DNA of 64,000 nucleotides, taken from positions 491,713 to 555,712 of the forward strand of contig NZ_BBUY01000002.1 of NCBI RefSeq assembly GCF_001590865.1, in the 5' to 3' direction. The DNA comes from Streptomyces sp. NBRC 110611 (GTDB taxonomy: Bacteria > Actinomycetota > Actinomycetes > Streptomycetales > Streptomycetaceae). The notes beneath the pieces were generated by a model. It saw only the letters and a list, made by a program, of their open reading frames with translations. It did no database searches and was not told the origin of the DNA. The position numbers and the translations under genes are program-made. Each line of letters begins with the position of its first letter. Position 1 is the first letter of the stretch. Positions 46,758 through 55,971 of this stretch are shown one piece after another.

Positions 46758-47846
46758 TCAGGGTCCGAACAGGCCCTGCTGCCCGCTGCCGCCCGCCTGG
46801 TGCTGCGGCGGGACCAGGCCCAGATGCGTCCAGGCGGCCGGCGTCGCGATCCGTCCCCGGGGAGTCCTGGCCAGCAGTCCCTCCCGTACGAGGAACGGCT
46901 CGGCGACCTCCTCGACCGTCTCACGCTCCTCCCCCACCGCGACCGCGAGGGTGGACAGGCCCACCGGCCCGCCGCCGAACAGTTTGAGCAGCGCCGTGAG
47001 CACCGCCCGGTCGAGGCGGTCCAGGCCCCGGGCGTCGACCTCGTAGACCCCGAGGGCCCGGGCTGCGACCTCGCGGGTGATCACGCCGTCGGCCTTGACC
47101 TGGGCGTAGTCGCGGACCCGGCGCAGCAGGCGGTTGGCGATACGGGGCGTCCCCCGGGACCGGCCGGCGATCTCGGCGGCGCCGTCCGCTTCCACCTCCA
47201 CCTCCAGCAGCCCGGCCGACCGGTGGATCACCCGCTGCAGCTCATCCGGTCCGTAGAACTCCATATGGGCGGTGAAGCCGAAGCGGTCGCGCAGCGGGGG
47301 CGGCAGCAGGCCCGCGCGCGTGGTGGCGCCGACCAGGGTGAACGGGGGCAGCTCCAGCGGGATGGCGGTGGCGCCCGGGCCCTTGCCGACGATCACGTCG
47401 ACGCGGAAGTCCTCCATCGCCATGTACAGCATCTCCTCGGCGGGCCGGGACATGCGGTGGATCTCGTCGAGGAAGAGGACCTCGCCCTCCTGGAGGGAGG
47501 AGAGGATCGCGGCGAGGTCGCCGGCGTGCTGGATGGCGGGGCCGGAGGTGATCCGGATCGGGGCGCCCATCTCGGCGGCGATGATCATCGAGAGGGTGGT
47601 CTTGCCGAGGCCGGGCGCGCCGGACAGCAGGACGTGGTCGGCGGTGGCACCGCGGGCCCGGGCGGCCCGCAGCACCAGGTCGAGCTGCTCGCGCACCCGC
47701 TCCTGGCCCACGAATTCGGCGAGGTCCTTGGGCCGCAGCGCGGCCTCGACGGCGGTGTCCTCGCCGTCCGCGGCGGCGCCGACCAGCCGGTCGGGGCCGC
47801 CGGGGGCGGCGTCCTCGGTGGGCGGTGCGGTGTCGTCCCAGTTCAC
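46758..47846 (-). CDS. ruvB: Holliday junction branch-migration helicase RuvB
   Basis: Hexameric AAA+ motor of the RuvAB complex. The 362-residue protein has [18 protein letters not shown], Walker [14 protein letters not shown], Walker [17 protein letters not shown], and [21 protein letters not shown]. The C-terminal winged-helix domain ends in [19 protein letters not shown] 25-residue acidic N-terminal extension is usual in actinobacteria. The gap to ruvA is 82 bp. Confidence 0.97.
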   Translation of the reverse strand: MNWDDTAPPTEDAAPGGPDRLVGAAADGEDTAVEAALRPKDLAEFVGQERVREQLDLVLRAARARGATADHVLLSGAPGLGKTTLSMIIAAEMGAPIRITSGPAIQHAGDLAAILSSLQEGEVLFLDEIHRMSRPAEEMLYMAMEDFRVDVIVGKGPGATAIPLELPPFTLVGATTRAGLLPPPLRDRFGFTAHMEFYGPDELQRVIHRSAGLLEVEVEADGAAEIAGRSRGTPRIANRLLRRVRDYAQVKADGVITREVAARALGVYEVDARGLDRLDRAVLTALLKLFGGGPVGLSTLAVAVGEERETVEEVAEPFLVREGLLARTPRGRIATPAAWTHLGLVPPQHQAGGSGQQGLFGP

Positions 47847-47928
47847 TGCGGATTGCCTCGCGGGGTCGGGGCGGCCGGGCCGCCGTCATGGTCGTTCGGT
47901 CGGGGGCGGGGCGCCCGGGCGGCGGCGG

Positions 47929-48549
47929 TCACCGCGCGCGGTTGAGGGTCTGCAGGGCGGCCTTGAGCAGCTGCGGCACCTGGGGCGCGCCGCCCGCGGC
48001 GAGGGCCGCCTCGGCCTGCGGGGTGACCGCGGCGACCGCCTCGTCCGCCTCGCGGGTGGCGTAGCCCAGTCCGATCAGGGCGGCTTGCAGCTGATCGCGC
48101 CAGCCGGCCGTGACGGCGCTGCCGACGCCCGCGCGGCTGCCGCCCACCGGCTCGCCGAGCCGGTCCTTGAGCTCCAGCAGCAGCTTCTGGGCGCCCTTCT
48201 TGCCGATGCCGGGCACGGCCGTGAGGGCCTTCTCGTCGCCGGTGGCGACGGCCAGCCGGAGCGCGTCCGGGGAGTGCACCGCGAGCATCGCCTGGGCGAG
48301 CCGGGGGCCGACACCGCTGGCGGTCTGCAGCAGCTCGAAGGTCTGCCGTTCGTCGTCGTCCGCGAAGCCGTAGAGCGTCAGCGAGTCCTCTCGGACGACG
48401 AGGGAGGTGGCGAGCCTGGCCTGCTGTCCGACGCGCAGCGCGGAGAGCGTGTTCGGTGTGCACTGGACGGCCATGCCGACACCGCCGACCTCGACGACGG
48501 CGGTATCGGGGGCCAGGGCCGCGACCGGGCCGGAGACAAAGGCGATCAT
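47929..48549 (-). CDS. ruvA: Holliday junction DNA-binding protein RuvA
   Basis: Binds Holliday junctions as a tetramer and loads RuvB. The 206-residue protein has the OB-fold domain ([25 protein letters not shown]), two helix-hairpin-helix motifs ([36 protein letters not shown]), and the RuvB-contacting C-terminal domain. The start at ATG 48549 overlaps ruvC by 4 bases. A longer frame upstream is a ruvC shadow. Confidence 0.96.
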   Translation of the reverse strand: MIAFVSGPVAALAPDTAVVEVGGVGMAVQCTPNTLSALRVGQQARLATSLVVREDSLTLYGFADDDERQTFELLQTASGVGPRLAQAMLAVHSPDALRLAVATGDEKALTAVPGIGKKGAQKLLLELKDRLGEPVGGSRAGVGSAVTAGWRDQLQAALIGLGYATREADEAVAAVTPQAEAALAAGGAPQVPQLLKAALQTLNRAR

Positions 48550-49097
48550 CGGGTGCCCTTCAGCGTGCGGACGGGAGCGGAGGTGCGGCGGGCGGCGGCC
48601 TGCGCCTGCTGGAGGCGGTTGACCGCGGGCGCGCGCCAGATGTGGCAGATGGCGAGGGCGAGGGCGTCGGCGGCGTCCGCCGGCTTCGGCGGTGCGCCGA
48701 GCCGGAGCAGGCGGGTGACCATCGCGCCGACCTGGGCCTTGTCGGCCCGTCCTGAGCCGGTGACGGCGGCCTTGACCTCGCTGGGGGTGTGCAGGGCGAC
48801 CGGCAGTCCGCGGCGGGCGGCACAGAGCATGGCGACCGCGCTGGCCTGGGCGGTGCCCATGACCGTACGGACGTTGTGCTGACTGAACACCCGCTCCACG
48901 GCGACGTATTCGGGGCGGTGGGCGTCCAGCCACTCCTCGATGCCGCGCTCGATGAGGACGAGGCGGTGGGCGATGTCGGCGTCCGCGGGCGTGCGGACGA
49001 CGCCGACGCCGGCCATCGTCAGCGGGCGGCCGGCCACCCCTTCGACCACGCCGACGCCGCAGCGCGTCAGCCCCGGGTCCACCCCGAGCACCTTCAC
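48546..49097 (-). CDS. ruvC: Crossover junction endonuclease RuvC
   Basis: Resolves Holliday junctions. The 183-residue protein has the catalytic Asp in [16 protein letters not shown], the Glu in [21 protein letters not shown], and the Asp pair in [15 protein letters not shown]. It starts at GTG 49097 behind GGAGGGG. First gene of the ruvC-A-B unit. A 30-residue basic tail follows the catalytic core. Confidence 0.96.
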   Translation of the reverse strand: MKVLGVDPGLTRCGVGVVEGVAGRPLTMAGVGVVRTPADADIAHRLVLIERGIEEWLDAHRPEYVAVERVFSQHNVRTVMGTAQASAVAMLCAARRGLPVALHTPSEVKAAVTGSGRADKAQVGAMVTRLLRLGAPPKPADAADALALAICHIWRAPAVNRLQQAQAAARRTSAPVRTLKGTR

Positions 49098-49275
49098 GGG
49101 CGCCCCTCCCTCTGCCGTGTCGTGTGCCGTAGCGCGTCGTGCGCCGTAGCGCGTCTGCCTGTCGTGAGGGGGTGTCAGCCGGACCGTTTCGCCCGGCTCT
49201 TCCCCATGGGGGGAGCGGAGATCCCCTGCTCAGCACAGTATCCGGTGCCACTGACAACGCGGCACCGGCAACGCG

Positions 49276-49308
49276 ACGGGCCGACGGGGGTGTTCCCCGT
49301 CGGCCCGT
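49276..49308 (-). terminator. Terminator downstream of yebC
   Basis: A perfect 14-bp stem, ACGGGCCGACGGGG with its complement, and a 5-base loop, 25 bases after the yebC stop. Confidence 0.85.
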
Positions 49309-49333
49309 CCTGTGTCGGCGGTGGCCGTCCGGC

Positions 49334-50086
49334 TCAGGCGTCGACCTTCTCCATGACCGCGTCCGGCACGTCGAAGTTGGCGAAGACGTTCTGCACGTCG
49401 TCGCTGTCCTCCAGCGCGTCGATCAGTTTGAAGATCTTGCGCGCGCCCTCTTCCTCCAGCTCGACCTGCATGGTCGGCACGAAGTTGGCCTCGGCCGAGT
49501 CGTAGTCGATCCCGGCCTCCTGGAGGGCGGTACGGACCGCGACCAGGTCCGTCGCCTCACTGAGCACCTCGAAGGACTCGCCCAGGTCGTTGACCTCCTC
49601 GGCGCCCGCGTCCAGGACCGCGCCGAGCACGTCGTCCTCGGTCAGCTCACCCTTGGGGACGATCACCACGCCCTTGCGGTTGAAGAGGTACGACACCGAG
49701 CCCGGGTCGGCCATCGAACCGCCGTTGCGGGTCATGGCCACGCGGACGTCCGAGGCGGCGCGGTTGCGGTTGTCGGTGAGGCACTCGATGAGCACCGCGA
49801 CACCGTTCGGGCCGTAACCCTCGTACATGATCGTCTCGTAGTCGGCGCCACCGGCCTCCAGGCCGGCACCGCGCTTGACCGCGGAGTCGATGTTCTTGTT
49901 CGGCACCGACTGCTTCTTCGCCTTCTGGATGGCGTCGAAGAGGGTCGGGTTGCCGTCGATGTCGGCACCGCCCATACGGGCCGCGACCTCGATGTTCTTG
50001 ATCAGCTTCGCGAAGAGCTTGCCGCGCTTGGCATCGATCACGGCCTTCTTGTGCTTCGTCGTAGCCCATTTAGAGTGGCCGGACAT
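49334..50086 (-). CDS. yebC: YebC/PmpR family protein
   Basis: 250 residues beginning [25 protein letters not shown], the family hallmark, with [20 protein letters not shown] and the acidic C-terminal [17 protein letters not shown]. The family was long annotated as transcriptional regulators. Later work links YebC and its mitochondrial homologue to translation of proline-rich stretches, which is attractive in this proline-rich proteome. It lies between pdxT and ruvC, as in mycobacteria. Confidence 0.96.
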   Translation of the reverse strand: MSGHSKWATTKHKKAVIDAKRGKLFAKLIKNIEVAARMGGADIDGNPTLFDAIQKAKKQSVPNKNIDSAVKRGAGLEAGGADYETIMYEGYGPNGVAVLIECLTDNRNRAASDVRVAMTRNGGSMADPGSVSYLFNRKGVVIVPKGELTEDDVLGAVLDAGAEEVNDLGESFEVLSEATDLVAVRTALQEAGIDYDSAEANFVPTMQVELEEEGARKIFKLIDALEDSDDVQNVFANFDVPDAVMEKVDA

Positions 50087-50160
50087 CCGCCTGTCTCCTT
50101 CGCGTCACCAATTTTCCGAAACGAACGCCCTCGATCCTACCGGGACCGGATCACCCGGTG

Positions 50161-50781
50161 TTACTCCGCCGGGGCCGCCCCCTGTCCGGGGCCCGAGGCG
50201 CGCACCATGTCCACGAACAGGGCGTGGACCCGGTGGTCACCGGTGAGCTCCGGGTGGAAGGAGGTGGCCAGGACGTTACGCTGCCGCACGGCCACCGTGT
50301 GACCGTCGTACGTCGCCAGGACCTCGACGCCGCCGCCGACCGACTCGACCCAGGGCGCCCGGATGAAGACGCCCTCGACCGGCCCGCCGGGGACCCCGGC
50401 GACGTCGATGGCCGCCTCGAAGGACTCGTTCTGCCGCCCGAAGGCGTTACGGCGCACGATCATGTCGATACCGCCGAGCGTCTCCTGGTCCGCACGGCCG
50501 TCCAGCAGCTTGTCCGCGACCATGATCATGCCGGCGCAGGTGCCGTAGACCGGCTTCCCGGCCCGGACGAAGGCGCGCAGCGGCTCCAGCATGCCGAAGA
50601 CGACCGCCAGCTTGGACATGGTCGTGGATTCGCCGCCCGGTATGACCAGGCCGGAGATCTCGGCCAGCTCCTCGGGACGGCGTACCGGCCGCGCCTGGGC
50701 ACCGGCGTCCGCGAGCGCCCGGAGGTGCTCGCGGACGTCGCCCTGGAGGGCCAGCACACCGATGGTGGGGGTGCCCGTCAT
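50161..50781 (-). CDS. pdxT: Pyridoxal 5'-phosphate synthase glutaminase subunit PdxT
   Basis: Hydrolyses glutamine to feed ammonia to PdxS. The 206-residue class-I amidotransferase has [29 protein letters not shown], the nucleophile in YGTCAGMIM, and the His/Glu pair in [11 protein letters not shown]. It starts at ATG 50781, 9 bases after the pdxS stop; the two form the ribose-5-phosphate-dependent vitamin B6 synthase. Confidence 0.97.
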   Translation of the reverse strand: MTGTPTIGVLALQGDVREHLRALADAGAQARPVRRPEELAEISGLVIPGGESTTMSKLAVVFGMLEPLRAFVRAGKPVYGTCAGMIMVADKLLDGRADQETLGGIDMIVRRNAFGRQNESFEAAIDVAGVPGGPVEGVFIRAPWVESVGGGVEVLATYDGHTVAVRQRNVLATSFHPELTGDHRVHALFVDMVRASGPGQGAAPAE

Positions 50782-50790
50782 GCTCTTACG

Positions 50791-51702
50791 TCACCAGCCG
50801 CGGTTGGCGTAGCGCTCGGCCTCGGGGAGGGTGTCGCAGTTGATGCCGACCATGGCCTCGCCCAGGTTGCGGGAGACGTCCGCGATGACCTTGGGGTCGT
50901 CGTAGAAGGTGGTGGCCTTCACGATCGCGGCGGCGCGCTTGGCCGGGTCACCGGACTTGAAGATGCCGGAGCCGACGAACACGCCCTCGGCGCCGAGCTG
51001 ACGCATCAGCGCCGCGTCGGCCGGGGTGGCCACACCGCCGGCGGAGAACAGCACCACCGGCAGCTTGCCGAGCTCGGCGACCTCCTTGACCAGCTCGAAC
51101 GGGGCACGCAGCTCCTTGGCGGCGGCGTACAGCTCGTTGTGGTCGCAGCCGCGCAGCTTGGCGATCTCGCCCTTGATCTGGCGCAGGTGACGGACCGCCT
51201 CGACGACGTTGCCGGTGCCGGCCTCGCCCTTGGAGCGGATCATCGCGGCGCCCTCGGCGATCCGGCGCAGCGCCTCGCCCAGGTTGGTGGCGCCGCAGAC
51301 GAAGGGGGTGGTGAAGGCCCACTTGTCGGAGTGGTTGACCTCGTCGGCGGGGGTGAGGACCTCGGACTCGTCGATGTAGTCGACGCCGAGCGACTGCAGG
51401 ACCTGGGCCTCGACGAAGTGGCCGATCCGGGACTTGGCCATGACCGGGATGGAGACGGCGTCGATGATGCCGTCGATCATGTCGGGGTCCGACATACGGG
51501 CCACGCCGCCGTCCTTGCGGATGTCGGCGGGGACCCGCTCCAGGGCCATGACGGCGACGGCGCCGGCGTCCTCGGCGATCTTCGCCTCTTCCGGCGTGAC
51601 GACGTCCATGATCACGCCGCCCTTGAGCTGTTCGGCCATACCGCGCTTGACGCGGGCGGTTCCGGTCTCGGGGTGCTGGGGCGTGGTGGGCGTGCTGGAC
51701 AC
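50791..51702 (-). CDS. pdxS: Pyridoxal 5'-phosphate synthase subunit PdxS
   Basis: Condenses ribose 5-phosphate, glyceraldehyde 3-phosphate and ammonia into PLP. The 303-residue TIM barrel has [51 protein letters not shown] with a catalytic Lys, and [16 protein letters not shown] short variable N-terminus of about 15 residues precedes the conserved core. It is one of the most conserved proteins in the window. Confidence 0.97.
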   Translation of the reverse strand: MSSTPTTPQHPETGTARVKRGMAEQLKGGVIMDVVTPEEAKIAEDAGAVAVMALERVPADIRKDGGVARMSDPDMIDGIIDAVSIPVMAKSRIGHFVEAQVLQSLGVDYIDESEVLTPADEVNHSDKWAFTTPFVCGATNLGEALRRIAEGAAMIRSKGEAGTGNVVEAVRHLRQIKGEIAKLRGCDHNELYAAAKELRAPFELVKEVAELGKLPVVLFSAGGVATPADAALMRQLGAEGVFVGSGIFKSGDPAKRAAAIVKATTFYDDPKVIADVSRNLGEAMVGINCDTLPEAERYANRGW

Positions 51703-51843
51703 GGTTAGACCTCACTCGATGCGGGGTGGTGGTGCGTGACGCCCAGCCAACCGTCCGCCGGCGGTCCGGGAAAAGGGCCAATTCGAGGCCGGTGGATCGT
51801 CGGGGCCGGGAGGTGGCGGGTGTCCGCCTCCGCACCGGACCCA

Positions 51844-51908
51844 CCGGATCATCGGGCCCCGGTACCGGCCGGATCATCGGGCCCCGGATCACCGGGTCCC
51901 GGTACCGG
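51844..51908. repeat. Short tandem-like direct repeats
   Basis: Three copies of a 19-base unit, CCGGATCATCGGGCCCCGG, at 51844-51862, 51869-51887 and (diverged) 51884-51902. Copies 1 and 3 are followed by TACCGG. They lie just 3' of the unknown gene ending at 51912. Confidence 0.75.
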
Positions 51909-51911
51909 ACG

Positions 51912-52457
51912 TCAGGCTCCGGCCGAACGGTCGTCCAGCACGGCCGGCGGCTCGTCGTCCATCTCGAAGGCCAGCGGGAACGGCGCGTGACCGGCGAGCC
52001 GGAAGTACCGCACCACCCGGTGGCGGCGGACCGCCCGCGCGGCCCGTACGGCGTCGTTGTGGAAGCGGCGGGCCATCGGGACGCGGCGGACCGCGGCGGT
52101 GAGTTCGGTGACCGTGCGCTCACCGCCCGGTGCCTCCCGTACGGCCTCCAGCTGCGCCTCCTCGGCGAAGATGGCCCGCAGGGCCTGGCTCAGCTCGCTC
52201 TCCGCGACCTCACGGTGCTCCTCCTCGGCCTGCCGGGCCTCGTGCGCGGCCTGGTATAGGACGATCGAGGCGGCCGGATCCAGGACGCCCGACGTACCGA
52301 TCTCCTGGGCGACGGAGGCCCGCCGCAGGAGCTGGGCGTCGAGAGCCGCCCTGGCCGCGTCGATGCGCGCGTGCAGGCGGTCCAGACGGCCGGCGGTCCA
52401 GCTCAGGTAGAGGGCGATGAGGACGAGGGCGGTGGCGAGGGAGAGGAACGTGGTCAC
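51912..52457 (-). CDS. Unknown membrane-anchored coiled-coil protein (LemA-like layout)
   Basis: 181 residues. An N-terminal hydrophobic helix (about 3-20, TFLSLATALVLIALYLSWT) is followed by a long Ala/Arg/Glu-rich helical stretch (about 25-130) and a basic PMARRFHNDAVRAARAVRRHRVVRYF segment. The arrangement, with a conserved ARR(F)HN-type motif, resembles LemA proteins. The tail is acidic (EMDDEPPAVLDD). It starts at GTG 52457; the preceding bases lack a purine-rich ribosome-binding site, so the start is uncertain. Function is unknown. It lies between pimA and pdxS. Confidence 0.78.
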   Translation of the reverse strand: MTTFLSLATALVLIALYLSWTAGRLDRLHARIDAARAALDAQLLRRASVAQEIGTSGVLDPAASIVLYQAAHEARQAEEEHREVAESELSQALRAIFAEEAQLEAVREAPGGERTVTELTAAVRRVPMARRFHNDAVRAARAVRRHRVVRYFRLAGHAPFPLAFEMDDEPPAVLDDRSAGA

Positions 52458-52502
52458 GCGGAGGAACGCTACCGGTCCGCTGCGCTTGGCTTGTTTCCCA
52501 CG

Positions 52503-52657
52503 TTGTCGGGTGCGGCGCCGTACCTTCCGTTTCGCCGTTGCTCCCCCACTGCCCTAAAGGCGTGGGAGGTACCCCCAGCGGCGGGCGTGAGTTTGTCGGG
52601 TGCGGCGCCGTACCTTCCGTTCCGCTGTTTCGCCTGCGGCGGGCGTGAGTTTGTCGG
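52503..52657. repeat. Intergenic direct repeats, two interleaved families
   Basis: A 29-base identical repeat occurs at 52503-52531 and 52593-52621 (begins TTGTCGGGTGCGGCGCCG). A 22-base repeat occurs at 52578-52599 and 52636-52657 (begins GCGGCGGGCGTGAGT), with a diverged third copy of the first family beginning inside it. Between them is GTGGGAGGTACCCCCAGC. The pattern suggests a dispersed intergenic element. Confidence 0.8.
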
Positions 52658-52675
52658 CTGCGGTGACGGTCCTCC

Positions 52676-52724
52676 GGGGCAGGGTGCCTGGACTGCTTCG
52701 CTTTACGTCCAGGCACCCTGCCCC
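52676..52724 (-). terminator. Terminator downstream of pimA
   Basis: A perfect 17-bp stem (GGGGCAGGGTGCCTGGA and its complement) with a 15-base loop, 80 bases after the pimA stop. Confidence 0.82.
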
Positions 52725-52804
52725 TCCGGCCCGTCCCCTCCCGTGGGTGGGAGGAGAACAGGCCGGTGGGGGCGGGTGTGAGTGGTTCCCCACGGGGGCG
52801 GCGG

Positions 52805-53965
52805 TCAGTCCTTTGCCAGGCGGCGGCGGGTGCGTAGGCCCACGCGTTCGTCGGTGGCCACGGAGGCGGCGCCGGCGGTGACGGTCTCGTAGACGGCGAG
52901 GATGTCGGCGCCGACCGTCGACCAGTCGAAGCGGCGGACGTGACGGCTGCCGCGTGCGCGGAGTTCCGCGAGGCGGGCGGGGTCGCCCAGGAGGCGGACG
53001 GCGGCGGTGGCCAGGGCGTCGGCGTCCTCGTTGGTGAAGAGTTCGCCGGCCTCGCCCTGGCCGAGGACCTGGGCGAACGCGTCGAGGTCGCTGGCGAGTA
53101 CGGGTGCGCCGGCCGACATGGCCTCCACGAGGACGATGCCGAAGGACTCGCCGCCCGTGTTGGGGGCGATGTAGAGGTCGACGCTGCGGAGCAGGCGCGC
53201 CTTGTCCTCGTCGCTGACCATGCCGAGGAATTCGACCCGGGAGCGCAGGTCGGCGGGGAGGCCGGCGACGGCTTCCCGCTCGTCGCCGCGGCCGGCGACC
53301 AGGAGGCGGGCGTCGGGGACCTCGGCGAGGATCCTGGGCAGCGCCTTCATCAGGACCGGCAGGCCCTTGCGGGGTTCGTCGATGCGGCCGACGAACCCGA
53401 TGGTCCGGCCCTGCCAGGCGGCCTTGGGCTCGGCCCGGGCGAAGAAGTCGACGTCCACGCCGTTGGGGATGACCACCGCGTCGCCGCCGAGGTGTTCGAC
53501 GAGCGTGCGGCGGGCGTACTCGCTGACCGCGATGCGGGCGCTGATCTTCTCCAGGGCGGGCTGGAGGATCGGATAGGCCGCGATCATGGCGCGGGAGCGG
53601 GGGTTGGAGGTGTGGAAGGTGGCCACGATGGGGCCCTGGGCGGCCCAGCAGGAGAGCAGGCCGAGGGACGGGGAGGCCGGTTCGTGGATGTGGATGACGT
53701 CGAAGGCGCCGTTCTGCAGCCAGCGGCGTACCCGGGCGGCGGAGAGGAAGCCGAAGTTGAGACGGGCCACCGAGCCGTTGTAGGGGACGGGGACGGCGCG
53801 GCCGGCCGGGACGACGTAGGGCGGCACGGGTGTCTCGTCGTCGGCGGGAGCCAGGACGGAGACCTGGTGGCCGCGACGGATCAGGTGGTCGGCCAGGTCA
53901 CGGATGTGGAACTGGACGCCGCCGGGGACGTCCCAGGCGTAGGGACAGACGATGCCGATCTTCAC
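52805..53965 (-). CDS. pimA: Phosphatidylinositol mannosyltransferase PimA
   Basis: Transfers mannose from GDP-mannose to phosphatidylinositol at the inner face of the membrane, the first step of PIM synthesis. The 386-residue GT4 glycosyltransferase begins KIGIVCPYAWDVPGGVQFHI, has FHTSNPRSR, VSEYARRTLVEHLGG, GFVGRIDEPRKGLPVLMKAL, and the nucleotide-sugar-binding E-x7-E in GGESFGIVLVEAMSAGAPV. It starts at GTG 53965, overlapping the acyltransferase stop (GTGA). The three-gene unit pgsA-acyltransferase-pimA fixes the assignment. Confidence 0.93.
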   Translation of the reverse strand: MKIGIVCPYAWDVPGGVQFHIRDLADHLIRRGHQVSVLAPADDETPVPPYVVPAGRAVPVPYNGSVARLNFGFLSAARVRRWLQNGAFDVIHIHEPASPSLGLLSCWAAQGPIVATFHTSNPRSRAMIAAYPILQPALEKISARIAVSEYARRTLVEHLGGDAVVIPNGVDVDFFARAEPKAAWQGRTIGFVGRIDEPRKGLPVLMKALPRILAEVPDARLLVAGRGDEREAVAGLPADLRSRVEFLGMVSDEDKARLLRSVDLYIAPNTGGESFGIVLVEAMSAGAPVLASDLDAFAQVLGQGEAGELFTNEDADALATAAVRLLGDPARLAELRARGSRHVRRFDWSTVGADILAVYETVTAGAASVATDERVGLRTRRRLAKD

Positions 53966-54885
53966 GGCGTCTCCCGTGGTCGTTCGAGGTCGGCCAGCCA
54001 CAGGCGCTGGAGCATGTGCCAGTCCTGGGGGTGGTCGGCGATGCCGGAGGCGAAGGCGTCGGCGAGCTCCTGGGTCATCCGGGCGGCCTTCTCGGCGCGG
54101 GTGCCGGTCTCGGGGACCTCGATCTCCGGGTACACCCGGCCGCGCATGACGGGCGTGTCGTCGTACCAGAGGGTGACGGGGAGCAGCATGGCACCGGTCT
54201 GGACGGCGAGCATGGCGGGGCCGGCCGGCATCTTCGTCTCCTCGCCGAAGAACTTCACGGGGATGCCGGAGCTGGAGAGGTCGCGGTCGGCGACCAGGCA
54301 GACCAGGCCGCCGGCCCGGAGCCGGCGGGCGAGGGTGCCGAAGGCGGCGCCGCCGGTGTGCGGCAGTACCTCCATGCCCAGGCCCTCGCGGTAGGCGACG
54401 AAGCGGTCGTAGAGGGACTCCGGCTTGAGGCGCTGGGCGACGGTGGTGAAGGGGGTGTTCAGCGCGGTGGTGACCCAGACGCCGGCGAGGTCGTAGTTGC
54501 CCATGTGGGGCAGGGCGAGGATGAGGCCGCGGTCGCTCTTGAGGCCGTCGGTGAGGTGGTGGACGTCCTCGGGGGCGAAGGCGGTCCTTATCCGCTCCTG
54601 GGACCAGGCGGGCAGGCGGAAGGACTCCATCCAGTAGCGCATGTACGAGCGCATACCGGCCCGGGACAGTGCGGCCAGGCGCCGGGGGGAGGCGTCGGGG
54701 ACGACGCGGGCGAGGTTCGCCTCCAGCTGGCGGACGCCCGTGCCGCGGCGTTTCCAGGCGGTGTCGGCGAGAGACCGGCCGAGGGCCGTGGCGGCCCCTT
54801 CGGGCAGTTTCTTGACGGTGCTCCAGCCCAGTGCGTAGAGCGTGTCGGTGAGTTTGTCGGTGTTGATCTCCGGCAGGCGGATCAT
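53962..54885 (-). CDS. Phosphatidylinositol mannoside acyltransferase (LpxL/HtrB family)
   Basis: Acylates the PimA product. The 307-residue protein has the lysophospholipid acyltransferase HxxxxD motif in LALPHMGNYDLAGVW (about residue 125), then GGLVCLVADRDLSSSGIPVKFFGEET, typical of LpxL-like enzymes. The start at ATG 54885 (IRLPEINTD) overlaps pgsA by 4 bases. It corresponds by position to the mycobacterial PatA gene, between pgsA and pimA. Confidence 0.9.
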   Translation of the reverse strand: MIRLPEINTDKLTDTLYALGWSTVKKLPEGAATALGRSLADTAWKRRGTGVRQLEANLARVVPDASPRRLAALSRAGMRSYMRYWMESFRLPAWSQERIRTAFAPEDVHHLTDGLKSDRGLILALPHMGNYDLAGVWVTTALNTPFTTVAQRLKPESLYDRFVAYREGLGMEVLPHTGGAAFGTLARRLRAGGLVCLVADRDLSSSGIPVKFFGEETKMPAGPAMLAVQTGAMLLPVTLWYDDTPVMRGRVYPEIEVPETGTRAEKAARMTQELADAFASGIADHPQDWHMLQRLWLADLERPRETP

Positions 54886-55541
54886 GCGTGGTTCCCCCCT
54901 TGTGCGATAGCGGCGTCGGCCTCGGCCGACTCCCGGCGTACCGTCACCACGCGCTGGCCGAGCGTGACGGCGCTGCCGATGGCGACGATCCACAGGGCGA
55001 TCGGCAGCAGGACCTCGATCCCGGGCACACCGAACGCGGACAGGCCGGAGAAACCGCAGGCGACGAGCGTGATCACCAGGCGCTCGGCGCGTTCGACCAG
55101 GCCGTTGACGTCGACCGGCAGGCCGATGGCCTCACCGCGGGCCTTGGTGTACGAGACCACCTGGCCGCTGGCGAGGCAGAAGATCGCGATGGCGCAGAGC
55201 ACCAGGCTCTCGCCGCGCCCCGCGTACCAGAGGGCCAGTCCACCGAAGATCGCCGAGTCGGCGACCCGGTCGAGGGTGGAGTCGAGGAAGGCCCCCCAGC
55301 GGCTGGAGCGGCCCAGCTGCCGTGCCATGTTGCCGTCGACCAGGTCGGAGAAGACGAACAGGGTGATGACGAGGGTGCCCCAGAAGAACTCGCCGCGCGG
55401 GTAGAAGACCAGGGCGCCGGCCACCACGCCTCCGGTCCCGACGAGGGTGACCGCGTCCGGGCTGACGCCGAGACGGATGAGCAGGGCGGCGAACGGCGTG
55501 AGAACACGCGTGAAGAACGCACGCGCGTACTTGTTCAGCAT
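54882..55541 (-). CDS. pgsA: Phosphatidylinositol phosphate synthase (CDP-alcohol phosphatidyltransferase)
   Basis: Joins CDP-diacylglycerol and inositol 3-phosphate, supplying the lipid for PimA. The 219-residue membrane protein has about six helices and the full CDP-alcohol motif DGxxARxxxxxxxxGxxxDxxxD (DGNMARQLGRSSRWGAFLD, then STLDRVAD). Inositol specificity is inferred from the pimA context. It starts at ATG 55541 and is first in the unit. Confidence 0.92.
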   Translation of the reverse strand: MLNKYARAFFTRVLTPFAALLIRLGVSPDAVTLVGTGGVVAGALVFYPRGEFFWGTLVITLFVFSDLVDGNMARQLGRSSRWGAFLDSTLDRVADSAIFGGLALWYAGRGESLVLCAIAIFCLASGQVVSYTKARGEAIGLPVDVNGLVERAERLVITLVACGFSGLSAFGVPGIEVLLPIALWIVAIGSAVTLGQRVVTVRRESAEADAAIAQGGNHA

Positions 55542-55971
55542 GGCCTTCCCGGAGGGTCGAAACGGGCCGCGCGGTCATGGGGCCACCGGCTGGCCCATCG
55601 TAGCCACGGGGCCACGGGCCTCAGCGTACGCACCGCGGCACGGGGTGCGTACGGCGGCTAGGGCGCTTCTGACGGATCTCCGTGGAGGAAGGAGCGGGGC
55701 CTGGTGCGTGCGATCGCAAGGCGCCGGGATGTCTTCATAGCGGAGCTATGGGGACATCCCGGCAACGCCGCGAGCGTGCGTGCCAGGCCCCGCGACGCCG
55801 CGGAGATCCGTCAGAAGCGCCCTAGGGCCGGTCGCGGCGGTCGGCGCCGCCCGGCGCGCGGGGCGGCCGGGGAGCCGTTGGGGGGATCCGGGCGTGCGCC
55901 ATGTATGGACGCGGCATGACCTCGGTGGAAAGCTCGAATCACCGCAAAGTGTCGACCTGGAGGCGAGACAC
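55542..55971. other. Long gene-free region between divergent pgsA and EF-G-like genes
   Basis: A 430-bp gap. It contains the 168-bp nested inverted repeat (55658-55825). Flanking parts should hold promoters for both divergent genes; none is placed with confidence. Confidence 0.75.
55658..55825. mobile_element. 168-bp nested inverted-repeat element, MITE-like
   Basis: Perfect 25-bp terminal arms, 55658-55682 and 55801-55825, begin and end with CTAG. Inside, 55694-55717 pairs with 55770-55793 (11 perfect pairs from the GCGGGGCCTGG end, then mostly G-U/G-C). 55723-55733 pairs perfectly with 55753-55763 (GCCGGGATGTC). The tip is CATAGC-GGA-GCTATG (55736-55750). The whole unit folds into one long hairpin. 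It has no meaningful coding frame and lies between divergent genes, where a terminator is not expected. The mobile nature is inferred. Confidence 0.7.

Larger units (their letters stand above)
52458..52804. other. Repeat-rich gene-free region between pimA and the LemA-like gene
   Basis: A 347-bp gap with two families of short direct repeats (listed separately) and the pimA terminator at 52676-52724. No convincing coding frame is seen. Confidence 0.7.

Noticed and set aside
55658..55825. Simple transcription terminator as explanation for the long inverted repeat
   Set aside because: Both neighbours are transcribed away from it, and it is far longer and more complex than the other terminators here.
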